Assembly (NCBI RefSeq): GCF_018070075.1
Contig: NZ_JAGPXE010000021.1
Location: forward strand, 1 to 54,266
Origin: Saccharopolyspora endophytica
GTDB taxonomy: Bacteria; Actinomycetota; Actinomycetes; Mycobacteriales; Pseudonocardiaceae
Length of the DNA: 54,266 bases
Direction of reading: 5' to 3'
This document shows positions 38,682 through 46,680 of the stretch, in pieces. The notes below the pieces were generated by a model. That model worked only from the letters and a program-made list of their open reading frames with translations. It was not told where the DNA came from and searched no databases. Each line of letters opens with the position of its first letter. The first letter of the stretch is position 1. A program made the position numbers and the translations under genes.

Positions 38682-40659
38682 GAACGGGCATCGACGCGCA
38701 TCCGGGTCGGCGGATGGGGCGCTGATCGGAGTCGAGGATTTGGAGCCGCCGCGGTGGGCGGAGGTGGATCAGAAGGTCGCCGGTGCAGGCTTGTGGCAGA
38801 CGGTCCGCGAGCTGCCGATGGCGGCGAGGCTGGTGGTCGGGCTGTCGTTTCGGGCTTCGCCGGGTAGGACGGTGCTGGCGGGTGTGGTCCAGTTGGCTTC
38901 GGGCTGCGCGTCGGCGTTCGGCCTGTTCGCCACGGCCGGGGTGTTGACGCAATTGCTGACGGCCGGGCCCACGCCGGAACGGGTAGTCGCCTCGATACCG
39001 GCGATCGCCGCCGTGGTCGCCGCGTTCGCTTTACGCGGCCTGTTGGACAGCGCGGTCTCCGCAGTGCAAGGTGTTTTGATGCCGCTCGTGCGGCGCGCGG
39101 CCCAGGACCGGCTCAACTCGGCGGTCGCCGAGGTCGAGTTGCTGGCCTGGGAGGACTCCGACTTCCAGGAGCTAGCCCGGCAGGGCGGCTATCAAGGTGT
39201 CCAGGCCGTGGAGTCGAGCGTGCGCAGCATCGCATCGATCTCCTCGGCGCTGGTGTCGCTCGCTGCTGCGCTGATCACGGCGGCGCTGCTCAACCCGTGG
39301 TTGTTACCGGCGCTGCTACTGCCCACGGTGGCCGAGGCGTGGGCCTCGATGCGTGCGGCGAAGCAGGGCTACGTGAACTTCCTAAGCCTGGTAACCCGTC
39401 GTCTGCGGCTGCACGTCGTGGAGAACCTGCTGGTCGCACGCGATGTGGGTACCGAGCGCACCGCGCTAAACCTGCAGGATGCGCTGCTGAGCGAACACCG
39501 GCGCATCGCTGATCAGGTCACCGAGGAAGCGATCCGGGCCGAGCACCGGCAGACCTGGACGCGGTTGATCGGACGCACCCTGGCCGGCGCGGGCACTGGT
39601 CTGGCTTACTGCGTGCTCGGCGTGCTCCTCTACACCGGCGCGATGCCACTGGCCATCGCCGGCGCCGCCGTCATCGCTATGCGCGCCGCGGCGAGTTCGC
39701 TGTCGATCACGATGGTGTCGGTGAACCGCCTCTACGAGCACTCGTTCTACCTGCGGTTCTACACCCAACTCCTCGCCGAGTCGACGCGACGCCACAGGCC
39801 CGCGACCGGTGTGCGCGTTCCCCGAAACCCGGAGACGATTCGGCTGGAGAACGTGTCGTTCACCTATCCCGACGCCGACGCACCCGCGCTGGTCGAGGTT
39901 GACCTGACCTTGCACCGCGGTGAGGTCGTGGCGCTGGTCGGGGAGAACGGATCCGGCAAGACCACGCTGGGAAAACTCATCACCGGGCTGTACCCACCGA
40001 CCGAAGGCCGGGTGTTGTGGGACGAGGTGGATCTGGCCACCGCGGATGCCCGAAGCGTGTACGAGCAGGTCGCCCTGATCGATCAGGATCCTGCGCGGTG
40101 GCCCATGACCGCCGACACCAACATCCGCATCGGAAACCTCGCGGCGCCGGATCCCCGCGGCGCCACCTGGGAGACCGCGTTGCGCGAGTCCGGTGCCGAC
40201 GAGGTCCTCGCCAAGCTCCCCCAAGGGCCGGGCACGGTCCTGTCGCGGCAGTTCCGAGGAGGCCATGAGCTCTCCGGCGGCTCGTGGCAGCGGCTCAGCG
40301 TGGGGCGCGGGATCTTCCGCGATCACGCGGCGGTGTTGATCGCCGACGAGCCGACCGCCGCGCTCGATGCGAAGGCCGAAGCCCGCGTGTTCGCCGGCTT
40401 GCAGCGCGCGACCCGGGGATCCCTGGACGACGCCCATCGCACCACGGTTCTCGTCACGCACAGGCTGGCCAACATCCGGCGCGCCCACCGCATCGTCGTC
40501 ATGGACTCAGGACGCGTCGCCGAAACCGGCACCCACGAAGAACTGATGCAAGCCAACGGGCTGTACCGAGAACTGTTCACCATCCAAGCCCGCGCCTACA
40601 CAACCGAGCGCCCTTGCCGCGACTGCAGCGCGGCACCAGGCCAACCAATAACGGGGTGA
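38668..40659 (+). CDS. ABC exporter, fused membrane and ATPase domains (663 aa)
   Basis: A half-transporter that should work as a homodimer. The N-terminal membrane domain has about six helices (ASGCASAFGLFATAGVLTQL; VSLAAALITAALLNPWLLPA; AGTGLAYCVLGVLLYTGAM and others). The ATPase part has Walker A GENGSGKTTLG (about 425), a Q-loop (ALIDQDPARWP), signature LSGGSWQRLSVGRG (about 535), Walker B VLIADEPTAALD and the H-loop VLVTHRLANIRRA. There is no C39 peptidase domain. The start ATG with ggggag at proper spacing is preferred over one 4 codons earlier. The C-terminus has a small Cys pair (CRDC). Substrate unknown. Confidence 0.9.
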   Translation: MLGSRNGHRRASGSADGALIGVEDLEPPRWAEVDQKVAGAGLWQTVRELPMAARLVVGLSFRASPGRTVLAGVVQLASGCASAFGLFATAGVLTQLLTAGPTPERVVASIPAIAAVVAAFALRGLLDSAVSAVQGVLMPLVRRAAQDRLNSAVAEVELLAWEDSDFQELARQGGYQGVQAVESSVRSIASISSALVSLAAALITAALLNPWLLPALLLPTVAEAWASMRAAKQGYVNFLSLVTRRLRLHVVENLLVARDVGTERTALNLQDALLSEHRRIADQVTEEAIRAEHRQTWTRLIGRTLAGAGTGLAYCVLGVLLYTGAMPLAIAGAAVIAMRAAASSLSITMVSVNRLYEHSFYLRFYTQLLAESTRRHRPATGVRVPRNPETIRLENVSFTYPDADAPALVEVDLTLHRGEVVALVGENGSGKTTLGKLITGLYPPTEGRVLWDEVDLATADARSVYEQVALIDQDPARWPMTADTNIRIGNLAAPDPRGATWETALRESGADEVLAKLPQGPGTVLSRQFRGGHELSGGSWQRLSVGRGIFRDHAAVLIADEPTAALDAKAEARVFAGLQRATRGSLDDAHRTTVLVTHRLANIRRAHRIVVMDSGRVAETGTHEELMQANGLYRELFTIQARAYTTERPCRDCSAAPGQPITG

Positions 40660-40746
40660 AGGGACATGTCGTCGGCGAGGCGTCAGCGTGGCGACCTGCC
40701 CACGACACACCCGTACCGAAAATCCGTTACGGGGGAGGCGGGTAGC

Positions 40747-41643
40747 CTATTTCAGGCCTGCCGTCATTTCGGCCTCAAGGTCCCAGACCCCTCGTGTGTG
40801 CCCGTCACCGAACCGGCGTAGATGCACACGATGCGGAGCCCGACGTTGCGGGTGCTGACGAATCCACGCGAAAACCAGCGCCGGAACCAGCGCGGTTGGG
40901 GCATGAAGGGAACGACCGGTGTTGAGGCGCGCGGTAATGCGCCAACTGGCTTGTCGGCTCGTCAGCTGCATACGGACCGTGCCATCACGCCACAACAGCG
41001 CTGCAAACTCGGTACCCACCCGCTCGGTGGTGGCGGTGGCCAGCCATTCGTCCGCCTCGGCGGTAGTGGTGGTCGTCGTAGCCCTGCGCAGAACGATATC
41101 GGCGTTGGAACGCCAGTTTCGCTCCGCGCGGGTCCGCAAATCGTGGTCGGCATGAGCAACCACAACTGCGGGCTCACTCCACCACGGCCCCCGGCCCCCG
41201 ACAGGAAGCTCAACGACCGTGGCGTCAGCGGTATCCAGGTCGTAGCTGGGGGAGTAGTGCCACAGCACGCAATGCTCGGCAACTCCGTCTTCGGACAACG
41301 GCGAGGGCCACACCGTCTCCTTACGTTCGGCGACAGGACGAGGGCGCTGGCCCGAATCCGGTTCGACCGCGTGTAGCACAACCAGGACATCTCCGACCGT
41401 TAGGTGTGCAACTGTCGAATTGTCGCCTAGGTGCGTGGAGACGAGGACCGGAAGTTCCGGCCCCGCGGTCTCGGTCAATGTGGAGGCGATACTGGCCGCT
41501 GTTGGCCCCGAGCGCCAGGACACGCTCACGCACCCGTTGGCGTCGATATCGAAGGCAATGCGGGTCGCTGCACTCAGCGGCCCGCCGTTATGTCCCACGC
41601 TCGCGGCGATCCACCCAAGCACACGCTCCTGGTCCGCTGACAT
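40747..41643 (-). CDS. Hypothetical protein (298 aa)
   Basis: A soluble, beta/helix mixed protein with Trp-rich and His-rich segments (CVLWHYSPSYDLDTADATVV; EPAVVVAHADHDLRTRAERN). A Thr run (RRATTTTTTAEADEW) lies near the middle. No catalytic motif or family is recognised. I start it at the ATG (MSADQERVLGWIAASVGHNG) because a TAGACT box sits 7 bases upstream, indicating a leaderless transcript. It is convergent with the ABC exporter, 87 bases away. Confidence 0.65.
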   Translation of the reverse strand: MSADQERVLGWIAASVGHNGGPLSAATRIAFDIDANGCVSVSWRSGPTAASIASTLTETAGPELPVLVSTHLGDNSTVAHLTVGDVLVVLHAVEPDSGQRPRPVAERKETVWPSPLSEDGVAEHCVLWHYSPSYDLDTADATVVELPVGGRGPWWSEPAVVVAHADHDLRTRAERNWRSNADIVLRRATTTTTTAEADEWLATATTERVGTEFAALLWRDGTVRMQLTSRQASWRITARLNTGRSLHAPTALVPALVFAWIRQHPQRRAPHRVHLRRFGDGHTRGVWDLEAEMTAGLK

Positions 41644-41650
41644 GCGCTGC

Positions 41651-41656
41651 AGTCTA
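41651..41656 (-). promoter_or_regulatory. -10 box (TAGACT), leaderless
   Basis: TAGACT lies 7 bases before the ATG of the 298-aa gene; no ribosome binding site is present. Confidence 0.45.
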
Positions 41657-41706
41657 GAACAGCAGCGAATCCAGTGACCGAACGTTGAGCGCACCAGGGC
41701 GTCCAT

Positions 41707-42273
41707 GAGAGTGAGAAGCGCAGGCCGGGCGAAGGTGGAGGACGGGTGCCGGCGCTTCAGTCAGGATGCTGCGGGTCCGGAAACCGCCGAGGTCCGGGTC
41801 GTTGCCAACTTGGTGTCCGGCTCGGAGGCGCGCGTGCGCCGGTGTCGTTACGACGTTCTCGGGCGGGAGATCATCGACGCAGCGGCGCGCTGCGCGTCGG
41901 CTGGTGGGTAGGCTGGCCGCTCAAGCCGCATGCTCGGCGAGCAGTTGACGCACCTTGGGCGTGTAGTCTTGCGGTACCGGAGGATGTAGCTGATGAATCC
42001 TCAGTTCAGATTCCCGCGGAGGTGGCGGCACAGTTCGTCGGAACTGTGGCGTTGCTGCTGCCGGCAGACGATGCCCCACAGTAGGCAGAAGTCAGTCGGC
42101 TTGCCAGCCCCAGGCCGGAATGAGCCCGTATTTGGAAGATCGGCCAAGTGCTTCCCTGATGTTCACCTCCGGCGAGTGGTGTGTGAGCACGAGGCCTGCA
42201 GTCCGACGAGTGAACGGGATGGGGAACCACTCGAAAGTCTCTGATGTAGACCTTCTGGCGACTCCTTATCACG
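41707..42273. other. Gene-poor stretch with coding remnants
   Basis: About 570 bases with no clean gene. Short plausible protein-like pieces appear in different frames (for example VRVVANLVSGSEARVRRCRY near 41790 and EDVADESSVQIPAEVAAQFV near 41975), as in a decayed gene. A ggagg site near 41985 is followed by an ATG whose frame does not look protein-like. Confidence 0.4.
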
Positions 42274-42279
42274 TATCTT
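42274..42279 (+). promoter_or_regulatory. -10 box (TATCTT), leaderless
   Basis: TATCTT lies 6 bases before the ATG of the 181-aa gene. Confidence 0.4.
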
Positions 42280-42285
42280 CATGGT

Positions 42286-42831
42286 ATGAGCGCAGAACGA
42301 CTGTGGCCGGCGTCCGTGCCCGTAGCTGAGCATCTGCGGCGAGTTCGGGCCTGGGGTGGAACCCAGGAATGGTTGGACGCGCTTGATCGAGCAGAACAGA
42401 TCCTTGCCCCCAAATGGGAAGGTAAAGTCGCCAGGTGGGATATTCAGGATGGTGCACCCGGAATTGCTCTGATGGTCTATTTGATCGTTCGAGGAAATCC
42501 TTCTTGTCGAGCTTCTGATGTCACGGAGAAGGGGATTGTCGAGGCTTTTCCAACTGTAGCTCTCGAAGCCTGGTCGGGGATTCACTTGGAAGAGCTGTTC
42601 GCGGAGGCGCTACGTTATTGGGGTCATGACATCGACGTTTCGTTCAGTGCTGACCCGATTGTGCGGGTGTGGCATGACATTCTGCTTCGTGTGGACCGGC
42701 CATCGAGTGTAGGTGACACAGAAGCCGGGGATGTTCGAGTCGGAACTGTTCTGGATACAGGGGTGAGGGCGATTGTTTGTGAGCTCAGTCGTCCAGGGTC
42801 GTGGTTGGTAGCCTGCTGTGCGAAGGGGTAA
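42286..42831 (+). CDS. Hypothetical protein (181 aa)
   Basis: Begins MSAERLWPASVPVAEHLRRV and continues WGGTQEWLDALDRAEQILAP. The composition is less GC-biased than its neighbours (more AT-ending codons), hinting at foreign origin. Helical in the first half, beta-rich in the second half, with a Cys pair at the very end (LVACCAKG). No family recognised. It and the next gene may form a small unit. Confidence 0.6.
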   Translation: MSAERLWPASVPVAEHLRRVRAWGGTQEWLDALDRAEQILAPKWEGKVARWDIQDGAPGIALMVYLIVRGNPSCRASDVTEKGIVEAFPTVALEAWSGIHLEELFAEALRYWGHDIDVSFSADPIVRVWHDILLRVDRPSSVGDTEAGDVRVGTVLDTGVRAIVCELSRPGSWLVACCAKG

Positions 42832-42864
42832 TTAAAGCTGACTTGGAAATCGCTTCGCCTCGGA

Positions 42865-43419
42865 GTGAGAAATCAGGGGATTTGGCACGTGTGCAATCGG
42901 GTGGACATTACCGAGGTTCAATCATGCTGCGCCACGTCGAAAAGGTGGGCGTCAGTAGCAGGCGTGGCACTCGTTGAATATCGATGGGTGCCAACCGAAC
43001 TGGAACGTCGCATCGCGGCACAAATCTCCTGCTTGAAGGTGCCGTCGAACACGCTCCCGCCCCATGACGACGAGCCGCGATGGTGGCGCATGACCCGCAT
43101 CGCGATGTGGCCGGCCGCGATCCGGCTTGCCATGCTCGCGGGACAGTGGCAATTGCCTGACCATATCGATGGTCCGGTACCAGAGACCGACGTTCAGCTG
43201 GACAGCTTTCTTGCGGGACTGTATCCACCTGGCGAAATCATCGAACGATGGCTGCAGATCGTCAACAGGCAACCATGGGATCTAACCGAACGCGAGGCCG
43301 ACCAGTGGCTGGAAGAGCGGATACCGAACTGTGACGAAGGGCTCGCGGTCGTTGAGAGAACCTACTTCTCGATCAGCCCCACCTTTAGTGCGATTGCTAC
43401 GGGCGACGTTTCGGATTAG
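42865..43419 (+). CDS. Hypothetical protein (up to 184 aa)
   Basis: Tryptophan-rich (EPRWWRMTRIAMWPAAIRLA; QPWDLTEREADQWLEERIPN) with an acidic helical C-terminus. The first 35 residues have poor coding character and several Cys, so a later GTG (VEYRWVPTELERRIAA) may be the real start. No family recognised. Confidence 0.55.
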   Translation: MRNQGIWHVCNRVDITEVQSCCATSKRWASVAGVALVEYRWVPTELERRIAAQISCLKVPSNTLPPHDDEPRWWRMTRIAMWPAAIRLAMLAGQWQLPDHIDGPVPETDVQLDSFLAGLYPPGEIIERWLQIVNRQPWDLTEREADQWLEERIPNCDEGLAVVERTYFSISPTFSAIATGDVSD

Positions 43420-43462
43420 CGGGCGTGTGCCCGCAATAGCAAGGCAGGCGCTAGGACACTGA

Positions 43463-43975
43463 TCAGCTGGGTCCCGTGGGTGCATCTCGTGTTGGGAACC
43501 CGTTGAGAATTACCTCCACATTCGCGCGCAGGTACGAGATCAAGGCCTGCCGTGTCGCCGGCACGAACACATTGGGGATCTGGTCTGTGCGACACCACGT
43601 GACCTGGGAGTGTTTGTGGGGCTCGGCATTGACCGGTTCACGCTTCCATGTCTGGGTGGCGAAGACAAGTGTTAGAAATCCTTCTGGGGCTGCCGCGCCC
43701 CATGCTCCGTGGATGGCGCCAGTCAGCGAGAGCGATTCCGGTTCTACGATCAGCCCGGTTTCCTCTCGGAGCTCCCGCACGGCTGTAGAGACGATCGGTT
43801 CGCCCGTGTGGGCTTTGCCGATGGGCAGGTCAAAGTGTGATGGGGCGAAGGGCGCTCCGGGTCCGCGTTGTATCAGCAGCACCCGTTTGTCGCTGACGTC
43901 ATGGACGATCACAGCGGCGACGAGCAAGGGGCTGGCTTCAGTCTCTGCCATTGACGATGCAACCTCTTTGGCCAC
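43463..43975 (-). CDS. Nudix hydrolase (170 aa)
   Basis: Nudix enzymes cleave nucleoside diphosphates linked to another group. The complete box is present: G53-x5-E59-x7-R67-E68-L-R-E71-E72-T-G74-L (GKAHTGEPIVSTAVRELREE). The GTG start has aggaag at proper spacing; an ATG 8 codons later is possible. It is divergent from a second Nudix gene across a palindromic region. The substrate cannot be told from sequence. Confidence 0.9.
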   Translation of the reverse strand: MAKEVASSMAETEASPLLVAAVIVHDVSDKRVLLIQRGPGAPFAPSHFDLPIGKAHTGEPIVSTAVRELREETGLIVEPESLSLTGAIHGAWGAAAPEGFLTLVFATQTWKREPVNAEPHKHSQVTWCRTDQIPNVFVPATRQALISYLRANVEVILNGFPTRDAPTGPS

Positions 43976-44036
43976 GATGGCTTCCTTTCATCGGATTACC
44001 GTATAGGCGGTCTGGCCTTGTCCTGCGTGCGACAAT

Positions 44037-44056
44037 CTGTCATAACCCACTGACAG
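44037..44056. promoter_or_regulatory. Palindrome ctgtca-N8-tgacag between two Nudix genes
   Basis: A perfect 6-bp inverted repeat with 8 bases between the arms lies in the divergent promoter region, just upstream of a TAAGCT box (44066-44071) for the plus-strand gene. A regulator dimer could bind it and control both Nudix genes. Confidence 0.4.
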
Positions 44057-44077
44057 GGAGTCCTGTAAGCTTGTGGT

Positions 44078-44566
44078 GTGACAACCCAGAATCAGCCAAT
44101 GGTGGCAGTGGGCAGGCGTGTGGCTCGGGCAATTTTGCTCGATGAATATGGACGCTTGCTGTTGATCAAGCGAACCAAGCCGGGTCAAGATCCGTACTGG
44201 ACAGCGCCTGGTGGAGGTGTTGAGGAATCGGATTCCTCTGTCGAGGCCGCGCTGCACCGCGAACTGGACGAAGAACTGGGCGCTACGGCCACGGGCTTGA
44301 CTCAGGTGTTTCTGTTCAGCTCCGCGTCGGACTCTGGTGTTGCTGTGCAGCACTTCTTTGTGGCTCGGTTGTCCACTCTGGACGAGTCGTCGCGGTCGGG
44401 TGCGGAGTTCGCCGATCCGGCACGCGGTGGGTATGAGCTGGACCGTGTCGACTTGCGTGGCGATGCCTTGGTCTCGGTTGACTTGAAGCCGGCGGCCTTG
44501 AAGGACTTCGTCTTGGCAAACAGGGTCGCCTTGCTGGCAGAGGCGAGCGCAGTTGGGCGACGCTAG
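44078..44566 (+). CDS. Nudix hydrolase with variant box (162 aa)
   Basis: The Nudix region reads APGGGVEESDSSVEAALHRE then LDEELGA. The REU-x-EE-x-GU half is intact (R61-E62, E65-E66, G68), but the position of the first Glu (six residues after G47) is Ser53, with Glu at 49, 50 and 56 nearby. Activity may be altered. The GTG start is 6 bases after a TAAGCT box, fitting a leaderless transcript. It is convergent with the TylF-type methyltransferase gene, the two stop codons overlapping. Confidence 0.87.
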   Translation: MTTQNQPMVAVGRRVARAILLDEYGRLLLIKRTKPGQDPYWTAPGGGVEESDSSVEAALHRELDEELGATATGLTQVFLFSSASDSGVAVQHFFVARLSTLDESSRSGAEFADPARGGYELDRVDLRGDALVSVDLKPAALKDFVLANRVALLAEASAVGRR

Positions 44567-45333
44567 CCGTTCCACCGCATGTAGACGGGCGAAGCGCGGC
44601 CCGGAAGGGTGCGCAGCTCGTGGCAGGTGCCAAGGGCATCGCGGAGCGCTGATGTTTCTCCTGGCCACTTGGCATGGGCGAGTTGGTCGAAGGCGAGCAC
44701 CGATCCGCTGGTGAGGTAGGGCGCGATGTTGTTGATGGCACTGCGGGTGGGCTCGTAGAGGTCGAGGTCAAAGTAGGCGAGGGCGATGATGGTGTGCGGG
44801 TTCTGCTCAAGGTAAAGCGGTAGCGACTCGCGCACATCGCCTTCGACAACCAGGGTGCGCTGGATATGATCGAGGTAGTCGCCTTGGCTGTGGGCGTCGA
44901 GCACCTCACGCAGGTGCTGTGGGTAGCTGCTGGGGAGCGCGAAGCGGCTGGGGGTGGCGCTGGGTGGCCCCATGAGATGTATGTCGTGGTCGGTCACATC
45001 GGGAAAGCCGGTGAATGTGTCAAAGCCGACGACCCGGCGTTGCGGGTGGTAGGGCTCGTAGACGCCGCGGAGGGCGGTGAAGGCGGCAAGGTGGCGGCCA
45101 CGGTGCACTCCGAATTCCATGATCACTCCAGGTACATCCAGGATCATCCGGTAGAGCGCGTCCATGGACAACAAATCGGTCAGCGGCTGCCTTCGAAGAT
45201 AGAGCGGGAGGTTGTCAACCAGTTCCTCGGGTGGGATCGGGCTGGTGGCCAGTAGGTCGGCGAGACGGTGGCGAACGGTGCGTTCGTGGTCGGATTCGTG
45301 CGGCAGGAGCTGGGACGTTTGATCGAGAATCAC
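44563..45333 (-). CDS. TylF/MycF-type O-methyltransferase (256 aa)
   Basis: The macrocin-O-methyltransferase family transfers a methyl from SAM to sugar hydroxyls in macrolides and other products. Motifs: IMEFGVHRGRHLAAFTALR (SAM binding), RVVGFDTFTGFPD (acidic loop), IIALAYFDLDLYEPTRSAIN (metal-binding Asp residues) and GSVLAFDQLAHAKWPGETSA. The GTG start with aggaag was chosen over a very long Arg/Pro-rich frame and overlaps the phosphatase stop by three bases. Last gene of the eight-gene operon. Confidence 0.9.
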   Translation of the reverse strand: MILDQTSQLLPHESDHERTVRHRLADLLATSPIPPEELVDNLPLYLRRQPLTDLLSMDALYRMILDVPGVIMEFGVHRGRHLAAFTALRGVYEPYHPQRRVVGFDTFTGFPDVTDHDIHLMGPPSATPSRFALPSSYPQHLREVLDAHSQGDYLDHIQRTLVVEGDVRESLPLYLEQNPHTIIALAYFDLDLYEPTRSAINNIAPYLTSGSVLAFDQLAHAKWPGETSALRDALGTCHELRTLPGRASPVYMRWNG

Positions 45334-45935
45334 GTTGTCTTCCTTGACGGTGCCCAGGTGTGGGCGGGGGCGAGCTGGAAAGCGCTGGCGGAGGTGAAGA
45401 TTCCTGCTGGGTCGCGGTGTCCGTGGTGCAGGGCGGCTACCGCGCCGATCAGGAGCCGGTGGGACACGATGAGCACCTGGCCGTGCTTGGCTTCGAGGTC
45501 TTCTGCGATGGTTGTGGCGTCGGCGGCGCGCTGGGCGAATGCTCGGAGGCTCTCGCCACCGGGTAGCGAACTTTCCGGGTGCGACGTTCGCTGTTGCCGC
45601 CAGGCGATGTAGTCCGGCGGGTACTGCGCAGGGGCGAGACCCACGACGCAGTCTGGGGCTCGCCATTCGGCGAACATGCTTGACAAATCGGCAATTTCGA
45701 GGTCCATAGAGGACATGCTGCGTGTGAGAATGGTGGCGGTCTGGCGTGCGCGGGGTAGTGGGCTGGAGAGGATGAGCGCCGGTCGCCAGTCCTGCTCGCA
45801 CAGTTTGTGGGCAGCAAGCTCGGCTTCGCGCGCGCCTTGACTTGTCAGTGGGCTGCTGGGGCGGGCGTGGGCGCTGGGGCGGTAGAGTCCGTCTTCGCAG
45901 GTGCCGTGACGTATCCACAGCGTGGTCGTGTTCAT
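45330..45935 (-). CDS. Histidine phosphatase (phosphoglycerate-mutase-like), 201 aa
   Basis: Opens MNTTTLWIRHGTCEDGLYRP with the catalytic R-H-G. Further: SSPLPRARQTATIL (second Arg), LPGGESLRAFAQRAADAT with the acid region, and VLIVSHRLLIGAVAAL (second catalytic His). The family removes phosphate from sugars, nucleotides or other small molecules. The ATG overlaps the SDR stop (ATGA), coupling translation. Confidence 0.9.
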   Translation of the reverse strand: MNTTTLWIRHGTCEDGLYRPSAHARPSSPLTSQGAREAELAAHKLCEQDWRPALILSSPLPRARQTATILTRSMSSMDLEIADLSSMFAEWRAPDCVVGLAPAQYPPDYIAWRQQRTSHPESSLPGGESLRAFAQRAADATTIAEDLEAKHGQVLIVSHRLLIGAVAALHHGHRDPAGIFTSASAFQLAPAHTWAPSRKTT

Positions 45936-46678
45936 GTCATGCACCAGCCGCCGTCGATGGTGAGGCACTGGCCGGTGATGAAGCCCGCCTCGCCAGAAGT
46001 CAGGAAGTCCACGGCTGCGGCGATGTCGTCGGGGCGCCCGCGGCGTTTGACGCATTGGCGATCGAGCTGCCGTGCCAGCATCGCGGTGTGGTCAGGGACG
46101 ACGGCGTACTCAGCGGGGACTTCGATGGAACCTGCGCGGACGCAGTTGACTGTGACGCCGTGTGGCCCGAGTTCTCGGGCCAAGGCACGTACAAGCCCTT
46201 CCACACCGCTCTTGGCCGTGATATAGGGCACGAGGTCGACGCGGCCGAGCTGGGTGAGCACGGAGGACACCGTGATGATGCGCCCATGGCCCCGGGCGGT
46301 GAGCAACGGTGTGACGAGGTGGGCACACGTGGCATGCGTCATCAAGTTGAGTTCGATCTGTTCGCGGAAGGTGTCCACGCTGAGGGTGTCCCAGGGGATG
46401 CGCGGGTAGGCGCCGGCGTTGGAAACGAGAACTTCGAGCCGGTCTGCGGCGCGCTCGATTTCGTCGGCGAGCGCGTGCATGGTGTCGCTGCGGGTGAGAT
46501 CACCGGTGACGGCGACGGTGTCGGCACTGTCGAGATGAGCCGAGGCGAGTACATGCTGCAGGTCCGCGTCGTCATCGAGGTGGGTGAGGATAAGGTCGTA
46601 GCGGTCGGCGAGCCGTGCGGCGATCGCGGCGCCGATCCCGGATCCGGCTCCGGTGACGATGGCAACGGGGCGAGCCAT
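45932..46678 (-). CDS. Short-chain dehydrogenase/reductase (248 aa)
   Basis: A classical NAD(P)-dependent oxidoreductase. Cofactor motif T-G-A-G-S-G-I-G (residues 8-15), structural NAG (VSNAGAY), catalytic Ser and Y-x-x-x-K (VSSVLTQLGRVDLVPYITAK) and the end GQCLTIDGGWCM. The acidic residue after the second strand (LTHLDDDADL) suggests NAD preference. It would oxidise a hydroxyl or reduce a ketone on the pathway intermediate. It begins 2 bases after the stop of the APH-like gene. Confidence 0.92.
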   Translation of the reverse strand: MARPVAIVTGAGSGIGAAIAARLADRYDLILTHLDDDADLQHVLASAHLDSADTVAVTGDLTRSDTMHALADEIERAADRLEVLVSNAGAYPRIPWDTLSVDTFREQIELNLMTHATCAHLVTPLLTARGHGRIITVSSVLTQLGRVDLVPYITAKSGVEGLVRALARELGPHGVTVNCVRAGSIEVPAEYAVVPDHTAMLARQLDRQCVKRRGRPDDIAAAVDFLTSGEAGFITGQCLTIDGGWCMT

Positions 46679-46680
46679 GC

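Noticed and set aside
45334..45918. N-terminal extension of the methyltransferase (about 195 codons)
   Set aside because: It overlaps the histidine phosphatase gene and is Arg/Pro-rich; family length and the ribosome binding site support the GTG at 45333.
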